A stretch of DNA of 59,057 nucleotides from a virus. The DNA is taken from IMG/VR virus record IMGVR_UViG_3300031539_000031, positions 1 through 59,057 of that record, one strand, 5' to 3'. The notes under the pieces are model-generated. The model ran no database searches. It was not told where the DNA came from and saw only the letters and a list, made by a program, of their open reading frames with translations. The translations under genes and the position numbers were made by a program. This document shows positions 39,830-49,016 of the stretch, piece after piece; position 1 is the stretch's first letter, and every line of letters starts with the position of its first letter.

Positions 39830-40421
39830 AGTTATGGCTAGTATGGCAAACACAACAAAGCGTAATGAGATTATGCAATTTATTGGCTTGTTCCCAATCC
39901 CCATTAAATTCCCGAAAGGGAATGATGTGGTGAACATCAAGTCTGACTTGCCTTGTCTTTTTGTGGCAATGTTGGCAATGATAGTCATCTCTCTTAAGGG
40001 CAAGTTTACGATGGCTAGGCCAAGTAGGGCCATAATAAGGCTCATATCCACCTTTATAACCTGGATGGTTTTCTGGCTTCATTCTAATAAATTTATACCA
40101 GCAATTCAGCGAGCAAAAACGTGCGATACGTTTTCTAGAGTAAGCATGACGGGATACCTCGAATTCCTCACCACAGAATTCACAGATATTTATAATCAAT
40201 GGTTTTCTAAGTTTCAGAACAGGCTTACCAATTTTTGCTTTACTTATATGTCGCCCCCATTTAACAGAGTGAGGGAGAAGACGCCCTTTATAACGGATAG
40301 CCTTACATTTTGTAGAGCAAGTAGCATATTTCCCGATTGCCGAAGGATAAACATAAAACGATTTTCCGCATACAGAACATATTTGGTTAATACCTTTAAG
40401 TGCTTTGCCCTTACCTCTCAT
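39801..40421 (-). CDS. HNH endonuclease with zinc-finger N-terminus, 206 aa
   Basis: I start at ATG 40421, seven bases after a TATAAT box; an upstream TTG overlaps the promoter. CSVCGKSFYVYPS and CEFCGEEFEVSRH are zinc motifs; CQHCHKKTRQVRLDVHHIIP with NLITLCCVCHTSHN is the HNH core. It is antisense between tail chaperone and tape measure. Homing-type gene. Confidence 0.82.
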   Translation of the reverse strand: MRGKGKALKGINQICSVCGKSFYVYPSAIGKYATCSTKCKAIRYKGRLLPHSVKWGRHISKAKIGKPVLKLRKPLIINICEFCGEEFEVSRHAYSRKRIARFCSLNCWYKFIRMKPENHPGYKGGYEPYYGPTWPSHRKLALKRDDYHCQHCHKKTRQVRLDVHHIIPFREFNGDWEQANKLHNLITLCCVCHTSHNSKTFPLPLL

Positions 40422-40428
40422 AATACTA

Positions 40429-40457
40429 ATTATAGCATACGAGTCATACATTAGCAA
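40429..40457 (-). promoter_or_regulatory. Promoter of the minus-strand HNH gene
   Basis: TTGCTA (40452-40457), 17 bases, TATAAT (40429-40434) with TGC just upstream (extended -10). Seven bases to the ATG, so probably leaderless. Confidence 0.65.
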
Positions 40458-40484
40458 ATTATAATCCTATTGGAGGAAATTTAA

Positions 40485-42278
40485 ATGGCAGATGCAGCCA
40501 AGCTTGCTATATCCATATCGGCAGATGACAAGGCAAGTGCTGTAATGGGTCGTCTGCAAAATAGTTTGGGCGGTCTTAGGAAGGCTGGCATGGCTATGAC
40601 AGCCGCTGGTGGGGCAATTGTAGGAATCTTTGGCATGGCTGGCAAATCTGCTGCTGAATTTGAGGGCGGGATGCGAGAAGTAAACTCCATGATGGGGTTA
40701 GGGCAAGCTGAATTTCAAGCTATGTCTGACCAAGTATTAGACTTATCCAAAGATATAGGGGTGGACGCCGTTGCTTCAACCAAGGCATTATATCAAGCTA
40801 TTTCCGCTGGTATGCCAAAAGAGAATGTTGTTGATTTTATGGCAATAGCCACTAAAGCTGCTATTGCCGGTGTGACTGAAACTGAAGTTGCCGTTGATGG
40901 TCTAACCACTGTAATGAACGCCTTTAAACTCCCGATGAGCGATGCCCAGAAAGTGGCCGACATTATGTTTACCACTGTCAAGGGTGGTAAAACCACATTA
41001 GAAGAGTTGGCGGCTTCAATGTTTAATGTTGCGCCTATCGCTGCTTCTGCGGGGGTAGAGTTTGGAGTTGTATCGGCAGCATTGGCTACCATGACGAAGC
41101 AAGGTGTTCCTACAGCACAAGCTACAACCCAACTCAGGCAAGCAATGGTAGCATTAATGAAACCAACTGTAGATATGGCAACGATAGTAGATAAGTTGGG
41201 CTATGCTTCAAGCAGAGCAATGCTTGACGAACTTGGCCTCGCTAAAACACTGGATACTCTCCGAGAAGCAACTGGTGGCAGCGATGAAATGCTTATGAAG
41301 ATGTTTGGCTCCGTAGAGGCTGGTTCAGCAGTATTAGCATTAACAGGGAAGAATGCTGAAATGTTTGCGGCTGATTTAGTAGCTATCAAATCGGCAACAA
41401 AGGGGGCGGGCGCAGCCACCGATGCCTTTAATGAAATTAACAAGGGTGCAGGGCGACAGTTTGAGGCAATGAAAGAGAAGATGAAAGGTGTGCTAATTTC
41501 CCTGGGGCAGCAATTCATCCCACTGGTCACAACACTCGCCACTAAAATTTCCGGGGTGGTTGAGAAAATTATAGCATGGATGAAAGAAAATCCCCAATTA
41601 GCCAAGATGATTACTTTAGTTGCTGGCGCAATTGGGGTGTTGATGCTAGCCCTCGGCCCGCTTTTAGTTGTGTTGCCTGGTATTGTTGCCGCCCTCCCAG
41701 TTCTAGGGGCTGCCTTTGCTGCTATAACGGGTCCGATAGGGATTGTGGTTGGAGCGATAGCAGGATTGGTTGCTATAGGTGTATTAGTTTACAAAAACTG
41801 GGATACGATTAAGGCAAAGACTGTTGAAATATGGGAAAGTATTGTTGATTTCTTCAAAGGGATTCCGGAGAAAATAGGGGCTGCATTCTCTACAGTAAAA
41901 GATATTATTTTATCACCTTTCAGGGCTGCGTGGACTGGTATTGGTATTGGCCTAAACTGGCTGATAAACCAGATAAACAAAATCAAGTTTACTTTTCCTG
42001 ATTGGATTCCAGGTATTGGGGGTAAAGGATGGGAAGGGTTTAATATCCCTGCGGTAGAATTACCCTCATTCAAAAACGGAGGTATAGTCCCTGGCATGAT
42101 AGGGCAACCAGTTCCGATTCTAGCACATGGTGGTGAACGGGTTAGCTCCAATGGTGGCGGTACGCCTGTTTTCAATATCTATGTCGCAGGTTCTATATTA
42201 ACCGAGAGAGATTTAAGGGACACATTAAGAGAAGCATTTATCGACATTAAGTTAGCGAATACTACAACAGGATTTTAA
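40485..42278 (+). CDS. Tape measure protein, TP901 type, 597 aa
   Basis: The N-terminal ~330 residues have the TP901 core (STKALYQAISAGMPKENVVD, VAVDGLTTVMNAFKLP, TTQLRQAMVALMKPT). Hydrophobic segments follow at about 375-440 (MITLVAGAIGVLMLALGPLL). At the usual 0.15 nm per residue the tail would be around 90 nm long. AGGAGGAAATTTAA precedes the ATG. Confidence 0.9.
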   Translation: MADAAKLAISISADDKASAVMGRLQNSLGGLRKAGMAMTAAGGAIVGIFGMAGKSAAEFEGGMREVNSMMGLGQAEFQAMSDQVLDLSKDIGVDAVASTKALYQAISAGMPKENVVDFMAIATKAAIAGVTETEVAVDGLTTVMNAFKLPMSDAQKVADIMFTTVKGGKTTLEELAASMFNVAPIAASAGVEFGVVSAALATMTKQGVPTAQATTQLRQAMVALMKPTVDMATIVDKLGYASSRAMLDELGLAKTLDTLREATGGSDEMLMKMFGSVEAGSAVLALTGKNAEMFAADLVAIKSATKGAGAATDAFNEINKGAGRQFEAMKEKMKGVLISLGQQFIPLVTTLATKISGVVEKIIAWMKENPQLAKMITLVAGAIGVLMLALGPLLVVLPGIVAALPVLGAAFAAITGPIGIVVGAIAGLVAIGVLVYKNWDTIKAKTVEIWESIVDFFKGIPEKIGAAFSTVKDIILSPFRAAWTGIGIGLNWLINQINKIKFTFPDWIPGIGGKGWEGFNIPAVELPSFKNGGIVPGMIGQPVPILAHGGERVSSNGGGTPVFNIYVAGSILTERDLRDTLREAFIDIKLANTTTGF

Positions 42279-42280
42279 TT

Positions 42281-42826
42281 ATGGCTACTTTAACTTTAAG
42301 ACCTAATGATACGGGGAGTGAGACAAGCATTTCTTACCAATATCCTAACTCAACTTATCATTGGGATAAAGTAGATGATGTAACTCCAGATGAAGACTCA
42401 ACCTGTGTTTACAATGTCCTTGTTACGTCATATCAGAGAGACTTGTATAACCTTCCCGTTTCCGGTGGCTCTGGGGCAATCGAGTTCATCAGGGTTTATT
42501 TCCGATGTTACGACCCTGAGAAAGTGAGTTATGCCAAAGCGTCTATAAAGAGTGGCTCAACGGTAACTGACGGTACGGAACAATCTATTACTGACACCTG
42601 GACTACTTATTCGGAAAGATGGGATATTAACCCCGATACAAGTATAGCATGGACGTGGGTGGACATAGATGCCCTACAGATTGGCGTGTCTCTTAAAAAA
42701 GCTGAGAGTGGTGCTGCATTTTGCACTCAGGTCTATGTTGAAATTGTTACAATGGAAGGACATTTAATGCGTGATACACACAGTGGGTCATACTATTATA
42801 GAGGTGCAGGGCCTACAAGGTCCTGA
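42281..42826 (+). CDS. Tail-associated beta-rich protein, 181 aa
   Basis: Begins right after the tape measure. LRPNDTGSETSISYQYP and IAWTWVDIDALQIGVSL match the C-terminal domain of the 922-residue tail protein encoded at 43330. Likely a distal tail or tail-tip jelly-roll domain; function inferred from position. Confidence 0.6.
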   Translation: MATLTLRPNDTGSETSISYQYPNSTYHWDKVDDVTPDEDSTCVYNVLVTSYQRDLYNLPVSGGSGAIEFIRVYFRCYDPEKVSYAKASIKSGSTVTDGTEQSITDTWTTYSERWDINPDTSIAWTWVDIDALQIGVSLKKAESGAAFCTQVYVEIVTMEGHLMRDTHSGSYYYRGAGPTRS

Positions 42827-42867
42827 ACGTGAAGGACAACTAATACAAAATTCTAAGGAGGTTTAAC

Positions 42868-43290
42868 ATGTCAGCCGGAAGTTGGCTTTTTACTAACACA
42901 GGGAGAACAAGTCTGATAAATGGAACATTTGATGTAGATACAGATGCTTTCAAGATGGCATTGTTCACAAGTTCCTCAGACATAGGGGCAGCCACAGCAT
43001 CCTATCCAGCGAGCAATGAAGTTGCACAGGCTAATGGATATCTCACAGGTGGGGTATCTGTTGATTTAATTCTAACAGGTACTACCGCTGTAAAGTGTGA
43101 TGTGAGCACTGACCCAATATGGACGGCAAGCGGGGGTTCACTTGTAGCACGTTGGGGAGCACTTTACGAAGTGAGTGGTAATGTACTTTGCTACGCCTTA
43201 CTTGATTCAGCATCAGCCGATGTCACCGCTACTGATGGGAATACCCTGACTGTTGCGACTCATGCGAATGGCGTGTTCACTTTGTCCTAA
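42868..43290 (+). CDS. Virion structural protein, 140 aa
   Basis: AAGGAGGTTTAAC ribosome site. Beta-rich sequence with FKMALFTSSSDIGA and WGALYEVSGNVLCYALLD, a pattern shared by small tail-associated phage proteins. Specific role unknown. Confidence 0.55.
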   Translation: MSAGSWLFTNTGRTSLINGTFDVDTDAFKMALFTSSSDIGAATASYPASNEVAQANGYLTGGVSVDLILTGTTAVKCDVSTDPIWTASGGSLVARWGALYEVSGNVLCYALLDSASADVTATDGNTLTVATHANGVFTLS

Positions 43291-43329
43291 GCAAAGGCCC
43301 AATCCTATGAAATGTAAAGACTGTCTTAT

Positions 43330-46098
43330 ATGGCATACTTAGCTAACTGGTCTTATCGTAAAGCGATTGTCGTAGCGCATACCGATGATGGAGCACAGGC
43401 CAATTACCAGCTTAAACTATTAGTAGGTGAATCATCGGGAGCAACTGGCGAGCAGGTTGACTGCGGGGGTAAGGTTGCCTCAGACTTTGACGACCTTCGC
43501 TTTACTGCTGATGATGGCACAACCCTGCTAGACTATTGGATTGAAAGCATTACAGGTGCTTCGCCTAACGGTCTAGCCACTGTCTGGGTTGAAGTACCTT
43601 CTATCGCTGCACACCCTGACGATACCACTATCTATATGTACTACGGCGGCACTGAAACAGCAGTTACATCTGGGGCAAATACATTCATAGTCTTTGACAA
43701 CTTTGAGCGTGGCAATGACGGCGATACAGTAGGTGGTGATTGGACAGAGATATCTGCTCATGTCCATATCTCTACCGAACAAGATATCGGGGATGTTGCT
43801 GGATATACTGGCACACGGTCAGCTAAGTTTATAGGTTCAGACCCATCCCCGCAAGCAACTATTCCTGTCACCTTTAGTGCTAAAAATGCCATACGATTTA
43901 GGTATTATAAAGAGACTGCGCCTGTAATATATTTCTACCATCAGGCTGGGGCAGGAAGTTATTTGAGGATTACCCAGTTTGATGCAGCAGAAGACATATT
44001 CGTCTATGATGGTGCATCTTATGTTGATACTACCTTGAATTGTCTTGCAGATACATGGGGATATTGTGAGATATACAACTTTGCCGCTAACACCATTGAC
44101 CTTAATGTGGATGAGAATGTAAAAACTGGTTGCGATATTACAAATACATTTGATTATGCTATTAACGTATTTAAGGTTCTTGGAGACCTTGTTGCAACAA
44201 GGGATACATGGATTGATGATTTTATAGTCCGCAACTGGACTGCCAATGAGCCGACATGGGGGAGTTTTGGTGGAGAAGAAGTCGTAGTAACCCCTGACAC
44301 TTTGAAACTTACCCTCACCACCTATGCCCTGGATGTCGGCATTGATTTCGTGGTAACCCCCTCAACTCTGGCACTTACCTTAATAACTTATGCATTGGAA
44401 GTTTATGTTATAAATGGTTCTACTTTCCCTTATAAATTCCCTATAACATTTCAACTGGATAACTGTGAAGTAAGAATAGGATTTGATTCTGACCCGATGG
44501 ATGCCACCCAGACTTGGACTGATGTATCCAGAGATGTTCAAACAATTTCTATTAACAGGGGTAGACAGCATGAATTGGATAGGTTTGAGGCAGGCGAGGC
44601 GATTATTGTTCTAAGGGATACTTCTTATTGGTTCTGGCCTGACAATACGCAAGGTGCTTATTACGATAACGTAAAGATAGGTAAAGCCGTCAACATAAAC
44701 CGTACTCACGAAGGTGTACTTTACCATTTATATACAGGATACATAACATCAATAACCCCTGGGTGGACAGGACAACCTAATATCGGACCTAACGTGACAA
44801 TCAGGTGCGGAGATTTTATCAATAATCTATCTCACACTTTACTTAACGATGCTTCAGGATACGACCAGGAGTTAAGCGGTACTAGAGTAGGGAACGTCCT
44901 TAGTGATGCTTCATTCCCTTCAGGGGATATAGATGCAGATGTAGGGCAGGAAAATATGATATCTTCCGGGGCGTTAGCTAATGTAAATGCCCAGACCCAT
45001 TTACTAAGCGTCATGGAATCTGAAATAGGGGCTTTCTACATGGCTGCTGATGGAGACGCACAGTTTGAAGATAGGTCTCACAGAAACGCCTCCCCCCATG
45101 ATACCGCGCAGTCCATTTTTGGTGACGACTCCGGTGAGATGCAATACACTGACGTTTCATTCACTATGGATAACAAGTTCCTCTATAATGAGATTAGATT
45201 AAACCGATCCGGTGGTACTGAGCAGACAGCCTCCGATGCTACATCACAAACAACCTATGGCACAAGGACACTATCTAAAACAGGTCTATTATTAACTTCC
45301 GATGTGATAGTTGATATCTATTGTGATTTCTACCTTTCAAGATATAAAGACCAGGGTAATGTAATGAGGCTTAGAAGTATCATTATCAACCCTCAAAGCG
45401 ACCCTGATAATCTATGGCCGAAGGTTTTAGGTTATGAGATTTCTACCAGAATTACCATTAGATTGAACTCAGGGTATGTTGATGGTGATTACTTTATAGA
45501 GGGTATCCAGCATACCTACGATAATCAAACAAAACTATGGACTACCAAGTGGATGCTAAGTGACGCTACCAGTTACTACCCCGCTCAGAGTCCTTTAGAG
45601 GAAACTATAAGGCCAAACGCTGCGGGAGATTCTACACAATGCCTTGCTGTCGGGACTTCGCCAAACTGGGAATGTGTCAATGATTCTACGGCGGATGATG
45701 CTACAACATACGTTAGAGGGCAAAACGAGACTGGCACTGTCGCATGGTACAAAGACCTCTACAATATGGGGGTTACTAATTATTCTTCGGGAACTATAAA
45801 TAGTGTTAAATTCTATACACGATATAAGCATGATAACGCACCAACATATGTCCCATTGATAGTCAAAACGAATGGCACAGAGTACACACCGCTAGGAACA
45901 AAGGCAGCGGGTCTACCCACGATAAACTGGACAACAGAGAATTATACATATACCACTAACCCAAAAACAGGTTTAGCCTGGACGTGGGCTGAAATAGCAG
46001 CTTTACAGGTGGGTTGTACACTAGGGACAGGTTCGATTAGTGGTTATAACTATGTCACTCAGCAATATGCAGTAGTAAATTACACACCTACATGGTAA
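43330..46098 (+). CDS. Large tail protein with DUF2341-like N-terminus, 922 aa
   Basis: Residues ~4-105 (WSYRKAIVVAHTDDGAQANY, DYWIESI, IYMYYGG) match DUF2341, a jelly-roll often near carbohydrate-binding folds; a concanavalin-like region follows. The middle (about 370-760) resembles tail-tip proteins (VSRDVQTISINRGRQHELDR). The last ~160 residues repeat the domain of the 42281 gene. Probably the distal tail/receptor-contact protein. Confidence 0.7.
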   Translation: MAYLANWSYRKAIVVAHTDDGAQANYQLKLLVGESSGATGEQVDCGGKVASDFDDLRFTADDGTTLLDYWIESITGASPNGLATVWVEVPSIAAHPDDTTIYMYYGGTETAVTSGANTFIVFDNFERGNDGDTVGGDWTEISAHVHISTEQDIGDVAGYTGTRSAKFIGSDPSPQATIPVTFSAKNAIRFRYYKETAPVIYFYHQAGAGSYLRITQFDAAEDIFVYDGASYVDTTLNCLADTWGYCEIYNFAANTIDLNVDENVKTGCDITNTFDYAINVFKVLGDLVATRDTWIDDFIVRNWTANEPTWGSFGGEEVVVTPDTLKLTLTTYALDVGIDFVVTPSTLALTLITYALEVYVINGSTFPYKFPITFQLDNCEVRIGFDSDPMDATQTWTDVSRDVQTISINRGRQHELDRFEAGEAIIVLRDTSYWFWPDNTQGAYYDNVKIGKAVNINRTHEGVLYHLYTGYITSITPGWTGQPNIGPNVTIRCGDFINNLSHTLLNDASGYDQELSGTRVGNVLSDASFPSGDIDADVGQENMISSGALANVNAQTHLLSVMESEIGAFYMAADGDAQFEDRSHRNASPHDTAQSIFGDDSGEMQYTDVSFTMDNKFLYNEIRLNRSGGTEQTASDATSQTTYGTRTLSKTGLLLTSDVIVDIYCDFYLSRYKDQGNVMRLRSIIINPQSDPDNLWPKVLGYEISTRITIRLNSGYVDGDYFIEGIQHTYDNQTKLWTTKWMLSDATSYYPAQSPLEETIRPNAAGDSTQCLAVGTSPNWECVNDSTADDATTYVRGQNETGTVAWYKDLYNMGVTNYSSGTINSVKFYTRYKHDNAPTYVPLIVKTNGTEYTPLGTKAAGLPTINWTTENYTYTTNPKTGLAWTWAEIAALQVGCTLGTGSISGYNYVTQQYAVVNYTPTW

Positions 46099-46107
46099 GG
46101 AGTTAAA

Positions 46108-46647
46108 ATGGCCAATTCATTTGTTATTGGAGAAATCAGACGTGGATATGAGATAGGCAAACTAGACCAGCGGCGAGGTTATATTTGGCAATCATGTGAA
46201 ATTTGCGAAACTCTCAATTGGGCTAGAATTCATAAAGGAAAGCCCTATTCCAAAAGATGTATGAAATGCGCCAATCGTGAAAGGTTAATAGGCAAAAAGA
46301 GAGAGCAATCTATCGCTTGGAATGGGGGCAAATCTCGTAGTGGAGGTTATGTAAAAGTACTAATGCCCGAAAACCCCCGTGCTGATGTAAAAGGATATAT
46401 GTTTGAGCATATCTATGTATGGGAAACTATTCACCAAATGCCCGTGCCTGATGGTTATGTTATACATCATTTGAATGGTATTAAAAGTGATAATCGCCCT
46501 AAAAATCTATGCGCCATGAAAAAAAGTTTACATATAGGTCAGACCCAACCGTACAAAAAGAAAATAAGGGAATTGGAAGTAGAAATTAAATTACTACGGA
46601 ATGCTCTAGAAAACAATCAAATGATTTTCAATATAGGAGAGAATTAA
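46108..46647 (+). CDS. HNH homing endonuclease, 179 aa
   Basis: Zinc pairs CEICETLNW and CMKCANRER are followed by GYVIHHLNGIKSDNRPKNL, an HNH core, and a C-terminal coiled coil (IRELEVEIKLLRNALENN). GGAGTTAAA precedes the ATG. Inserted between tail genes. Confidence 0.85.
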   Translation: MANSFVIGEIRRGYEIGKLDQRRGYIWQSCEICETLNWARIHKGKPYSKRCMKCANRERLIGKKREQSIAWNGGKSRSGGYVKVLMPENPRADVKGYMFEHIYVWETIHQMPVPDGYVIHHLNGIKSDNRPKNLCAMKKSLHIGQTQPYKKKIRELEVEIKLLRNALENNQMIFNIGEN

Positions 46648-46648
46648 T

Positions 46649-47059
46649 ATGAGCAATTCTTTAGCGCATACTACTCAGGGGACGACCCTAACTCAAGCGG
46701 AATATGAGGGGACTTCGGGGACTCATATAGTATCAATCGAGCACCACACCGCTAGTGATACACTTACAAAAGAAGAAACACTTTCGTTTCATACCAATCT
46801 AGGGGCTACCGCTTCTGTATCTTTAGCTTTACCACAGGATGCTGCAACAGGGTGTTTGTTTTCGTTTAGCGTGATGGCAAGTTTTGGATTAATAATAGAC
46901 CCTGGCGCAGCCGGCGGGATTTATATAAATGGAGCAAAGCAGGGAGATGATGCCCATATCTGGGCGGATGCTATAGGAGAGTCCATAACGCTAGTCAATG
47001 ATGGTAATGGAGATTGGGCTTCCCTATTCATGAGTGGAACTTGGGGTGTAGTAAGTTAG
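46649..47059 (+). CDS. Tail fibre-like structural protein, 136 aa
   Basis: Starts two bases after the HNH stop. Thr/Ser/Gly-rich, beta-like (HTTQGTTLTQAEYEGTSG, LIIDPGAAGGIYINGA, VNDGNGDWASLFMSGTWGV), similar in style to fibre or receptor-binding tips. Family not named. Confidence 0.55.
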   Translation: MSNSLAHTTQGTTLTQAEYEGTSGTHIVSIEHHTASDTLTKEETLSFHTNLGATASVSLALPQDAATGCLFSFSVMASFGLIIDPGAAGGIYINGAKQGDDAHIWADAIGESITLVNDGNGDWASLFMSGTWGVVS

Positions 47060-47067
47060 GAGTTGAT

Positions 47068-47310
47068 ATGAATAAATTAACACCAGCGAAAAGAGACCAA
47101 TATTTAATAGAACTTTATACTGCTGTTTTAGGAGTACCGGGTACGGATGATAAAGGTATGGCTGGCGATATTAAGGAGTTAGAAAAACATACCAAAAGAC
47201 AAAACGGCAGGATTTCAAAGAATACAATTTACATCGTAGCTTTATTCGGACTCATGGCTGGTCTGGGTCTATTGGAAGGTACTGGGATTATACATCTCTT
47301 TGGAGTTTAA
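47068..47310 (+). CDS. Holin-like membrane protein, 80 aa
   Basis: From ATG 47068 behind TAGGAGTTGAT. An N-terminal charged helix (DIKELEKHTKRQNGRISK) is followed by one membrane span (TIYIVALFGLMAGLGLLEG). This resembles XhlA-type holin partners. No endolysin is adjacent on the same strand. Confidence 0.5.
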   Translation: MNKLTPAKRDQYLIELYTAVLGVPGTDDKGMAGDIKELEKHTKRQNGRISKNTIYIVALFGLMAGLGLLEGTGIIHLFGV

Positions 47311-47316
47311 CTATGA

Positions 47317-47478
47317 GTGAGTGTCCCCGTAGTCTGCCCTATTTGCTATCAGAAAAACCCTTTTAGATACAAGACTGAAGATGATAGATTCAGATATTGG
47401 GAGTGCCGTTTTTGCGGACACATAGAGATACAACGTCTTGTTAATAAGGATGATTTAGATACTGAGTGGGATGTTTAG
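47317..47478 (+). CDS. Zinc-ribbon protein, 53 aa
   Basis: GTG 47317. CPICYQKNPFRYK and CRFCGHIEIQ form a two-knuckle ribbon. An ATG four bases earlier is in a different, short frame. Its stop overlaps the end of the convergent minus-strand gene by four bases, leaving no room for an intergenic terminator between the two operons. Confidence 0.55.
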   Translation: MSVPVVCPICYQKNPFRYKTEDDRFRYWECRFCGHIEIQRLVNKDDLDTEWDV

Positions 47479-47738
47479 TCCCCTCTTATACTACCAGCAA
47501 TTCGATTCCCTAATACATCCACCCCGGCACCAGCTACAAAGGCGATTACTATGTCCATTATTGATACCGCCCCTGCCAACTGATAACCTACGGCAAAGAC
47601 ACCACCTGCTACTAAAGCACGTATTACGGAAGAAGCAAACTTACGCCCTACAAATGGTTCGCCTGAATCAAGCCACCCCATAATAGCTGCTGCCAATCCC
47701 CCACCACATGCTGCCAATGCTACATAAAGAATCCCCAT
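47475..47738 (-). CDS. Small membrane protein, possible holin, 87 aa
   Basis: Hydrophobic segments at about 3-22 (ILYVALAACGGGLAAAIMGW), 36-55 and 58-75 (VSIMDIVIAFVAGAGVDVL). Three-span layout fits class I holins. It is the last gene of the minus-strand block, next to the cysteine-hydrolase-like gene. Confidence 0.55.
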   Translation of the reverse strand: MGILYVALAACGGGLAAAIMGWLDSGEPFVGRKFASSVIRALVAGGVFAVGYQLAGAVSIMDIVIAFVAGAGVDVLGNRIAGSIRGD

Positions 47739-47739
47739 T

Positions 47740-48204
47740 TTACCCTCCTATAAACCTTATTACTGACCCTTGCTTTGATTCAAGTTCTGTTTGTATTTTA
47801 TTTGTCTGAGGCTCTACGAAATAGAAATCTCCCAGGTAGTCTATAAAGCCGTTCAATGCGTGTAGATTAGTCCACAATATGAAGAACGGAATAGCCGACC
47901 AGGGGGGGATTGTTATATTACCTTTCAGTCTCCATGCGAAATCATCGCAGTCAAAACTCTCCCCTATGTACTTTAATTTGTTCGTAGTATCCCAATTCAG
48001 GAATCTTTTTATATCCTCTACGGTGCAGGTTTTGTAATAATAGTCAGGTAGATATAACGGAGCATCAGGGAACTTATCTATCAGAATAGAACTGAGTTCA
48101 TTTATATCCATATCCCCCTTATAAACTAAAGAGGGTGGTGTAATCTGCGCTTCCAGTTCTTTAATTCTCTGCTTACATCTTGCCAGTTCAATGATAATTC
48201 CCAT
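47740..48204 (-). CDS. Transglutaminase/papain-like or lectin-associated phage protein, 154 aa
   Basis: ESFDCDDFAWRLKG, NLHALNGFIDYLGDFYFVEP give a conserved Cys86, His115 and Glu131, a possible cysteine-hydrolase triad. The same signature occurs in environmental phage proteins labelled lectin-like. Next to a holin candidate, so a lysis or cell-wall role is possible. TCTCC-complement GGAGGAGATAA precedes the ATG. Confidence 0.55.
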   Translation of the reverse strand: MGIIIELARCKQRIKELEAQITPPSLVYKGDMDINELSSILIDKFPDAPLYLPDYYYKTCTVEDIKRFLNWDTTNKLKYIGESFDCDDFAWRLKGNITIPPWSAIPFFILWTNLHALNGFIDYLGDFYFVEPQTNKIQTELESKQGSVIRFIGG

Positions 48205-48291
48205 TTATCTCCTCCATCTATGCATAAAATCACAGAACATAGCGCATATCATCATTTCACAAAGCAAAAATATTGAATCAAACCACGTCAT
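48205..48291 (-). CDS. Membrane peptide, 28 aa
   Basis: ATG 48291 directly follows the upstream TAA. MTWFDSIFLLCEMMICAMFC is a single hydrophobic helix with a basic end (HRWRR). Its stop overlaps the next ribosome site. Possible lysis accessory; weak support. Confidence 0.4.
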   Translation of the reverse strand: MTWFDSIFLLCEMMICAMFCDFMHRWRR

Positions 48292-48480
48292 TTAATATCC
48301 TTTAATATAGTTCTTTTCAATGATTTCGTGCAGCAAATCGTAATCCTTGTAGTTTATAACAAAATAACCCTTTTTAGATTTAAACAATAATGTCATATTC
48401 TCTATATTATCACCGTCAACCTCAATCAGAACGTCAGTGATTTTACTATCTTCGCCATATGCTTCCCAAACGTAGTTCAT
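48292..48480 (-). CDS. Hypothetical protein, 62 aa
   Basis: AGGAGGTAAA precedes ATG 48480. Mixed alpha/beta, acidic (DVLIEVDGDNIENMTLLFKS). No family recognised. Confidence 0.6.
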   Translation of the reverse strand: MNYVWEAYGEDSKITDVLIEVDGDNIENMTLLFKSKKGYFVINYKDYDLLHEIIEKNYIKGY

Positions 48481-48508
48481 TTTACCTCCTTAATAGTTTT
48501 TATAGTAA

Positions 48509-48700
48509 TCATTTAATATCCTTTACACAGTAATCATCAATTAAAAGATAGGTTTTATAGTATAGTTCTTCAATGGCCGTAGGGATTAAATCGTGGCGGT
48601 TGTGTTCAAAAGCCAACAATGCAAGGTCTAGTATATTACGAGCAGAGCACAGTCTCTCCTCAAGGTCGTTGTCTAATTCCTCTGGCTCTTCGTCTTTCAT
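48509..48700 (-). CDS. Hypothetical helical protein, 63 aa
   Basis: Overlaps the upstream stop (ATGA). Acidic N-terminus (DEEPEELDNDLEERL) then hydrophobic helices (ILDLALLAFEHNRHDLI). Function unknown. Confidence 0.6.
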   Translation of the reverse strand: MKDEEPEELDNDLEERLCSARNILDLALLAFEHNRHDLIPTAIEELYYKTYLLIDDYCVKDIK

Positions 48701-48954
48701 TTCTTCCTCGCCCCCAATCTCTTAGTCTTTAATTTAAGAACTTTCTCCATAGCTACTATTGCTCTATCTAAGGCTTCGGAGTTATTTTTATCTATTAAAT
48801 TTATACTATCTTCCGTTGCTTCCTCTAAGATTAACTTAGGGCATGGTACAAAGTAACAGGGGCAACTTTTACTGCAGGTAGTGTTCGTACCAAAAAGCTG
48901 CTTCGCTAACTCGCAATAAGCTGGTGTGTATTCGTCATCAAACTTCTTAGCCAT
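48697..48954 (-). CDS. Cys-rich hypothetical protein, 85 aa
   Basis: CSKSCPCYFVPCPK near residues 27-40 carries four or more Cys, flanked by helices; the C-terminus is basic (KLKTKRLGARKK). Likely binds metal. Overlaps the next gene start. Confidence 0.6.
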   Translation of the reverse strand: MAKKFDDEYTPAYCELAKQLFGTNTTCSKSCPCYFVPCPKLILEEATEDSINLIDKNNSEALDRAIVAMEKVLKLKTKRLGARKK

Positions 48955-49016
48955 AACTCTTTACCAGAGGGCATGCTTTAAAGTTGTAAGTTTGTTTCAT
49001 ATCAGAGCCTTAAACT

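Noticed and set aside
39834-40454. A 206-codon plus-strand frame
   Set aside because: It is the antisense of the HNH endonuclease, whose zinc and HNH motifs are clear; the plus-strand product has no recognisable features.
47311-47374. Frame starting at ATG 47313
   Set aside because: It ends after 18 codons, while the overlapping GTG frame gives a full zinc ribbon.
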